This document shows, one piece after another, positions 5,293 through 8,761 of a DNA stretch of 8,761 bases. Source of the DNA: Anaerolineales bacterium UBA4826 (GTDB lineage Bacteria; Chloroflexota; Anaerolineae; UBA4142). Under the pieces are notes generated by a model. That model saw only the letters and a list, made by a program, of their open reading frames with translations. It did not search any database and was not told the DNA's origin. The stretch is taken from NCBI GenBank assembly GCA_002400365.1, contig DHFK01000015.1, positions 1 through 8,761 on the forward strand, given 5' to 3'. Positions within the stretch are counted from its first letter, which is position 1. Each line of letters opens with the position of its first letter. Position numbers and translations under genes: made by a program.

Positions 5293-6047
5293 CTATCTGG
5301 CTGGTCAACCTCGGTACCATCCCCTACGCCGATGCGCTTGCGCTGCAACATCAGATCGTCGAAGCGCGCAAGCGCGGCGCGTTGAACGATACGCTTTTGC
5401 TCCTCGAACACCCTCCCGTTTTCACGCTCGGGCGCAACGCGAACAAAGCCAACATCCTCGCCTCGCCCGATTTCTTGCGGCAAGCCGGCATCGAGGTCTT
5501 TCACGTCGAGCGCGGCGGTGATGTGACGTATCACGGTCCCGGGCAACTCGTCGGCTATCCGATGCTTGATCTTCACAACTATCGCCTGGATGTCGGCTGG
5601 TTCGTGCGTTCGCTGGAGGAAACGCTGATTCGCGCGCTCGGGGATTTTGGGATTCGCGGCAAGCAGATCGAAAAGTTGGTGGGGGTGTGGACCTCACCCC
5701 CATCCCCCAACCCCCTTCCCCCTCTCCTGAACGAACTGCGTTCAGGAGAGGGGGAAAGGGGCAAGGGGGTAGGAGGTGAGGTGGCGAAGATCGCGCAGAT
5801 CGGCGCGCGCATCGAGCAGTGGATCACCTATCACGGCTTTGCGCTCAACGTGGATCCGAACATGGCGCACTTTGATCTGATCGTGCCATGCGGTATCTCG
5901 GACAAAGCGGTCACGTCCATGGCGCGTGTGTTGAACCAGCCGATGGACATGCGCGCGGTGTGTGCGCGCGTCGCCGCGCGCTTTGCGGAGGTGTTTGGCG
6001 CGGAGATGGCGGAGATGACGCGGGAGGAGTTGGAGGCGCGCTTGTAG
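5286..6047 (+). CDS. lipB: Octanoyl-[acyl-carrier-protein]:protein octanoyltransferase (lipoate biosynthesis) with in-frame repeat insertion
   Basis: Cytosolic enzyme that transfers octanoyl from acyl carrier protein to lipoyl domains, the first step of de novo lipoate synthesis. The start MRSIWLVNLGTIPYADALALQ fits the family. Motifs seen: LLEHPPVFTLGR (about 40-50), RGGDVTYHGPGQLVGYP (76-92), catalytic Lys168 in AKIAQIGARIEQW, YHGFALNV, and catalytic Cys202 in VPCGISDKAVTSM. At 253 residues it is about 25-30 longer than usual. The excess is residues 136-166 (SPPSPNPLPP... to ...GKGVGGEVA), coded by a 92-nt near-perfect palindrome placed between GVW and the active-site lysine. The enzyme core is otherwise intact, so it may still work if the insert forms an external loop. 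The start codon lies in a heptamer repeat and has no ribosome site. The upstream ATG 5238 (MVVCCLLFAIRYSLYAM) is repeat-coded and not conserved-looking. Confidence 0.93.
   Translation: MRSIWLVNLGTIPYADALALQHQIVEARKRGALNDTLLLLEHPPVFTLGRNANKANILASPDFLRQAGIEVFHVERGGDVTYHGPGQLVGYPMLDLHNYRLDVGWFVRSLEETLIRALGDFGIRGKQIEKLVGVWTSPPSPNPLPPLLNELRSGEGERGKGVGGEVAKIAQIGARIEQWITYHGFALNVDPNMAHFDLIVPCGISDKAVTSMARVLNQPMDMRAVCARVAARFAEVFGAEMAEMTREELEARL
5691..5782. repeat. 92-nt palindromic heptamer array inserted in frame in lipB
   Basis: Four heptamers CCCCCAT, CCCCCAA, CCCCCTT, CCCCCTC (5697-5724) are followed by TCCTGAACG, a short loop, CGTTCAGGAGAGGGGG and a complementary G-rich arm to 5782. ACCTCAC at the left edge pairs with GTGAGGT at the right edge. 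The arms are about 42 nt, with a few mismatches and one indel. The architecture is that of the intergenic arrays in this window (period-7 words, inverted), but it lies inside a gene and keeps the frame open on this strand. The minus strand reads G5-N2-G5-N2-G5-N2-G5, a G-quadruplex-prone pattern. Confidence 0.9.
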
Positions 6048-6070
6048 GACAATTTTCGAAAATTGTCCTA
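6045..6070. terminator. Perfect 26-bp palindrome between convergent lipB and alpha-galactosidase genes
   Basis: Thirteen-base arms, TAGGACAATTTTC and GAAAATTGTCCTA, with no unpaired loop. It includes the lipB TAG stop and sits 20 nt before the stop of the converging GH36 gene. As RNA it would form a hairpin read from both sides, so a bidirectional terminator is the natural guess. The AT-rich core and missing U-tract make it atypical, and it may be another repeat element. Confidence 0.55.
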
Positions 6071-6089
6071 CGTAATCAGGTTTCTGCCG

Positions 6090-8462
6090 TCAACCTACCT
6101 CCACCTCCACCACCGCGCGCTCGTCCAGCGTCAGCCCCACCGCGACGATGCCTTTGTCTACGACGCGATGCGGCGAGATGCGCCCGTCCACGCGCGTCGC
6201 AATGACCTTCCGCGACTTGGGAATCGCGAACAGAACCTCGCCGCGCTGCACGCCTTGCTTTTCCAACTCGACTCGCACTACCTCAGCCCCCAGAGTTCCT
6301 AGAGTCCCCTTCTTTTTTCTCCCCCGCTCCTCTGCTCCTCTGCTCCTCTGCTCCCGCTCCACTCGCTTGACCTCCACGGCACCCTGCGCGATGTGAAACG
6401 TCGTCGTCAGCAATTCTACCTGCTCCGACACCGGCTTGAACAGCAGCACGCGCGTCTCGTGCGGCTGATGGCGTCTGATGACGATGCGCCCGCGCACGAC
6501 GCCGATGTAGCGCCGATGCCAATAGTTGTAGACGTGATACTCGCGCTGCGGATCAAGCCCGAGCGTTTCCAGTTCGATTTCCGTCGTCGTCGTTTTGTCG
6601 TCCCAATTGATCGCGCCGAGGACAAGCCATTTGCCCCAGTCCGTTTCAACCGGCAGCGCGAACAGGCGCGGCAGTTCGTTTTCGAAGAGGTCGAACGCGC
6701 GCGCGGATTGAGGCGTTGGCGGCAAGATTTGCTTGAGATACTTTAATCGCCCACGGCGAATGGACGGGAGATTGTCCGATGACAACACCGCGCCGCCGGT
6801 TAAGCCGATGACCGAAACCATCGTCCGCATTTCGTTCAGCACCAGCGCGCTTTCGTCGTCGCGACGCCGGACGAGCACGCAGTCGGGATCGTTTTGCCAC
6901 AGCCGGTTGTGCATGAACGCGCGCGCGATCGTGTTTCGCAGCGCGTACGCGGTGGATGGTTCGGTCAGGTCGCCATGAAAGAACGGTTCCCAGTTCACCG
7001 ACACGTCGGGACCGATGCGCATCGCGTCCACGATGCCGACGCTAGGACCGAGCGGCGCGCCGCAGCCCAAGATCGTTTTGTTGCCGACCGTCTCGCGGAT
7101 AATTTCCAAACCACGGCGAACGGCTTGGGCGCGCGTCATCTTGGGAGCGTGATGAACGCCGGGCGCGGCGGCGGTGTAAACAAAGTCCAATTTGAAGAAC
7201 TCGTACCCCCAATCGTCGCTCAGCGTGCGGAAGGTTTCGCGCAGCCAGTTCTGCGTGTCCGCGCGCGAAAGGTCGAGCGAAAAGCAGCGGTCGCCCCAAT
7301 GTTGCCACGCAAAGACCGGCGCACCGCTGGCATCGCGCAGCAGAAATTCGGGATGCTCGCGCGCGAGATGCGAATTCTCATTCGCGGCGAACGGCGCGAC
7401 CCAAATGCCGGGCACAAGCCCGGCGCGCCGAATTTCCTCGGCAAGCCACTTGATGCCGTGCGGAAACCTCTCCGCGTTCACGCTCGTCCAATCGCCGTCC
7501 GATGTTTGGTAGCCGTCGTCAATCACGACGACGCCGAGCGGCAAGCGTTCCGCGCGGATGCGCTCGACGTTCGCGATGACATCGCGCGCGGTGTTCTGCC
7601 CGAAAAAATAGTACCACGTGCACCAACCGGTCAACGGCGATGTGGGAACGCGCGCACGCATCGTTTCGCCCACGCGCGCGGCATAACGATCCAGCAGCGC
7701 AAGCCCTGCGCCGGACGCCATCAGCAATTTCTCCGATGCGAGTTTTTCGCCTGGCTCGACGCGCACGCCATCGGCGTACGCGATCGCATCCAGCCGATGA
7801 AACCGATCGCCGTCGAGTTGCAGTCGAATCTCGCTCAACTGATCGGCGGTGGTGACGAAGCCGAGTAAAAGACTCGATGTCATTGCTTCGCTCGCAATGA
7901 CATCAGGAGCGGCGGTTAGCACGGTGACCCATTCGCTGCTCAGCGTCTTGGGCGTCGTCGGAATCGCGTGCGGCTGATGCTTGACGCGATACTCTTCCGT
8001 CGCGGGATCGGTGTGCACACCGTTGCAACAATCGCGCGCGAACGTGGCCGACCACGATTGCCAGCCGTTCTGGAAAAAGCGCCACGCGCTCGGCGGCGCG
8101 CCGAGATTCACTTGCGCGCCGCGCGCCGCGTCGAGCGAAAGCACGCGCAGTTCGTCCACGTGGATCGGCTCGCGACGGCGATTCACAATTTCGAGCCAAG
8201 CGTACGCTTCGTCGCCGACAAGCGCGTGCCATTCCAGTTCGACCGCGCTATCGCTGCAAGCAAGCGTCACGTGATTGTCTTGCGCTCGGTACGCCATCGG
8301 CTTGCCCGCCAGTGTGATGGCGTGTGTTTGTCCCCGCGCGTCGCGGTACGATGCTGCTGCGCTCGCGTTACGCAAAAGCGTCTGCGCGCGAAAAACGAGA
8401 TCGAACGCACCGTGCGCGGGATCGAGGGTGAGGTTGTTACCCAGATTGATTTTGTCTGGCAT
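6090..8462 (-). CDS. Alpha-galactosidase, glycoside hydrolase family 36
   Basis: Retaining glycosidase that releases terminal alpha-linked galactose (or N-acetylgalactosamine) from oligosaccharides. There is no signal peptide, so it is probably cytosolic and acts after uptake. The 790-residue product starts at 8462 with AGGA 8-9 nt upstream. N-terminal beta-sandwich (about 1-270) with FFQNGWQSWS near 129-138; catalytic barrel from GWCTWYYFFG (279-288), VVVIDDGYQ with GDW, PGIWVAPFAA, and WGDRCFSLDLS; nucleophile Asp426 in EFFKLDFVY; acid/base Asp486 in MRIGPDVSV; then a C-terminal beta domain. Two stretches look foreign: residues 187-196, coded by an 11-bp-arm hairpin, and about 700-724 (Arg/Glu/Lys-rich, then GTLGTLG), coded by tandem octamers. 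Both stay in frame and lie away from the active site. Exact substrate is not determinable; GH36 also holds raffinose-synthase-like members. It converges on lipB and follows a family 5 binding-protein gene. Confidence 0.92.
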   Translation of the reverse strand: MPDKINLGNNLTLDPAHGAFDLVFRAQTLLRNASAAASYRDARGQTHAITLAGKPMAYRAQDNHVTLACSDSAVELEWHALVGDEAYAWLEIVNRRREPIHVDELRVLSLDAARGAQVNLGAPPSAWRFFQNGWQSWSATFARDCCNGVHTDPATEEYRVKHQPHAIPTTPKTLSSEWVTVLTAAPDVIASEAMTSSLLLGFVTTADQLSEIRLQLDGDRFHRLDAIAYADGVRVEPGEKLASEKLLMASGAGLALLDRYAARVGETMRARVPTSPLTGWCTWYYFFGQNTARDVIANVERIRAERLPLGVVVIDDGYQTSDGDWTSVNAERFPHGIKWLAEEIRRAGLVPGIWVAPFAANENSHLAREHPEFLLRDASGAPVFAWQHWGDRCFSLDLSRADTQNWLRETFRTLSDDWGYEFFKLDFVYTAAAPGVHHAPKMTRAQAVRRGLEIIRETVGNKTILGCGAPLGPSVGIVDAMRIGPDVSVNWEPFFHGDLTEPSTAYALRNTIARAFMHNRLWQNDPDCVLVRRRDDESALVLNEMRTMVSVIGLTGGAVLSSDNLPSIRRGRLKYLKQILPPTPQSARAFDLFENELPRLFALPVETDWGKWLVLGAINWDDKTTTTEIELETLGLDPQREYHVYNYWHRRYIGVVRGRIVIRRHQPHETRVLLFKPVSEQVELLTTTFHIAQGAVEVKRVEREQRSRGAEERGRKKKGTLGTLGAEVVRVELEKQGVQRGEVLFAIPKSRKVIATRVDGRISPHRVVDKGIVAVGLTLDERAVVEVEVG
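6291..6354. repeat. Tandem octamer (GCTCCTCT x3) and 9-10-nt repeats inside the alpha-galactosidase gene
   Basis: GCTCCTCT is repeated three times without change (6326-6349) plus a partial fourth copy. Next to it, AGAGTTCCT/AGAGTCCCC at 6292-6309 codes for GTLGTLG. The protein stretch is low-complexity and charged, unlike the flanking beta-domain. With 24 nt in three octamers the reading frame is kept. Confidence 0.75.
7876..7904. repeat. Small REP-like hairpin inside the alpha-galactosidase gene
   Basis: GATGTCATTGC (7876-7886) and GCAATGACATC (7894-7904) are perfect 11-bp arms around a 7-nt loop. On the minus strand the core reads TGTCATTGCGAGCGAAGCAA, a word of the kind seen as a dispersed small hairpin repeat in many bacterial genomes (recalled, not searched). 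It codes for DVIASEAMTS (residues 187-196), between VLTAAP and LLLGFVTTADQLSEI, where relatives as I remember them have only a few residues. Confidence 0.75.
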
Positions 8463-8477
8463 TGTCGAAAGTCCTGT

Positions 8478-8591
8478 AGTCTGTCAGTCGCGTAGTCTGT
8501 TAGTCACATAGTCGTATAGTCGTGTGTGATGACATGACCGCCGGACTAGGCGACTATGTGACCATCCGACTACACGACTATTTGACTCTCC
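8478..8591. repeat. Inverted pair of octamer arrays (AGTCNNNN x6 / GACTNNNN x6) reaching into the binding-protein gene
   Basis: AGTC recurs every 8 nt at 8478, 8486, 8494, 8502, 8510 and 8518. After an 18-nt spacer GACT recurs every 8 nt at 8544, 8552, 8560 (GACC), 8568, 8576 and 8584. GTCACATAGTCG (8503-8514) pairs perfectly with CGACTATGTGAC (8551-8562), and ATAGTCGTGT (8516-8525) with ACACGACTAT (8572-8581). The right array contains the stop codon of the family 5 binding-protein gene (8578-8580) and its last codons. The alpha-galactosidase ribosome site lies just left of the array (AGGA, about 8472-8475). No gene is visible in 8463-8577. Confidence 0.85.
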
Positions 8592-8761
8592 ACGCGTTGA
8601 CATTCCAAAAGTCGCCGGCGAACGAACTGGGCACCAGCCCCAGCACGCGGTCGCGCGCGACGAGATATTTTTTCGGCGCGAAGAGGAATGCCACCGGCGC
8701 GTCGGCTGCCAGGGTGCGATAAATGTCGGCGGCGAGCGCGGCGCGCGCGCCGGCGTCGCAC
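8578..8761 (-). CDS. C-terminal end of a family 5 solute-binding protein (peptide/oligosaccharide ABC importer), partial
   Basis: Open frame running in from the right edge and ending in TAG at 8580-8578; only the last 60 residues are present. The translation includes AALAADIYRTLAADAPVAFL, FAPKKYLVARDRVLGLVPSS and FAGDFWNVNAWRVK. This matches the usual C-terminus of SBP_bac_5 proteins: a helix of about 20 residues, a D-x-P-V/W-x-F/P-L-F/Y strand, a 'V-G-hydrophobic' turn, and a final W. Such receptors bind peptides or, in several saccharolytic bacteria, oligosaccharides. A position just upstream of an alpha-galactosidase would fit the latter, but this is inference. It cannot be called by a start-dependent ORF search because its start is outside the window. 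The last codons are repeat-coded. Confidence 0.65.
   Translation of the reverse strand, partial: CDAGARAALAADIYRTLAADAPVAFLFAPKKYLVARDRVLGLVPSSFAGDFWNVNAWRVK

Noticed and set aside
6894..7868. 324-residue plus-strand open frame
   Set aside because: It is antisense to the GH36 catalytic domain, whose motifs and catalytic residues are intact. The Arg/His/Ala-rich translation is typical of a GC-rich shadow frame.
8478..8591. Possible CRISPR array
   Set aside because: The units are only 8 nt, the arrays are inverted rather than direct, and there are no spacers of 25-40 nt or cas genes.
8570..8761. 63-residue minus-strand frame at the right edge, Arg-rich
   Set aside because: Shadow of the family 5 binding-protein frame, which has a recognisable C-terminus ending at 8578.

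Overview
This is a GC-rich bacterial chromosome segment, probably from a member of the Chloroflexota (Anaerolineae-like). The inference rests on the sugar-binding lipoprotein, which carries a long Thr/Pro/Ala spacer after its lipobox, on the mix of carbohydrate import and glycosidase genes, and on the many short iterated repeats between genes. No rRNA, tRNA or other phylogenetic marker is present, so the placement is an inference.

Layout. On the minus strand (3515 down to 111) lies a three-gene carbohydrate ABC importer operon: MalF-type permease, MalG-type permease and a family 1 solute-binding lipoprotein. It has no ATPase of its own in view. It is read from a divergent promoter region (3569-3634) whose other side drives a plus-strand run: folB (dihydroneopterin aldolase), a CobO/BtuR corrinoid adenosyltransferase, an AhpE-like peroxiredoxin, and lipB (octanoyltransferase). 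Converging on lipB from the right is a minus-strand GH36 alpha-galactosidase (8462-6090). Upstream of it is the 3' end of a family 5 solute-binding protein (8761-8578), which is cut by the window edge and would be missed by any ORF caller that needs a start codon.

Main discovery. The peroxiredoxin reading frame is interrupted by one TGA (4868-4870), exactly at the peroxidatic cysteine position of the T-x-x-C motif. The frame is otherwise intact and conserved on both sides. A hairpin with 7-bp outer and 5-bp inner perfect stems begins 10 nt after the TGA and puts its apical loop 28 nt downstream, as expected of a bacterial SECIS element. Two other genes here (folB, the GH36 gene) end in TGA, so TGA is a normal stop in this genome. 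The gene is best read as a selenocysteine peroxiredoxin of 161 residues, which standard gene calling would split, truncate or drop.

Second theme. Most gene junctions, and three places inside genes, carry short iterated words with a strict period of 7 or 8 nt, usually as two arrays in inverted orientation around a spacer of about 6-20 nt. The word differs at each place (GATTTNN, ATNCGCT, CCCCCNN, AGTCNNNN, GGTTNNNN) while the architecture is the same. These arrays run through stop and start codons. One sits in frame inside lipB immediately before the catalytic lysine. They resemble in style the short tandemly repeated repetitive (STRR) sequences of filamentous cyanobacteria, but are arranged as inverted pairs.

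Functionally the window combines saccharide uptake and alpha-galactoside cleavage with cofactor genes (folate, cobalamin, lipoate) and peroxide defence. No pathway links the plus-strand cofactor genes beyond co-orientation.
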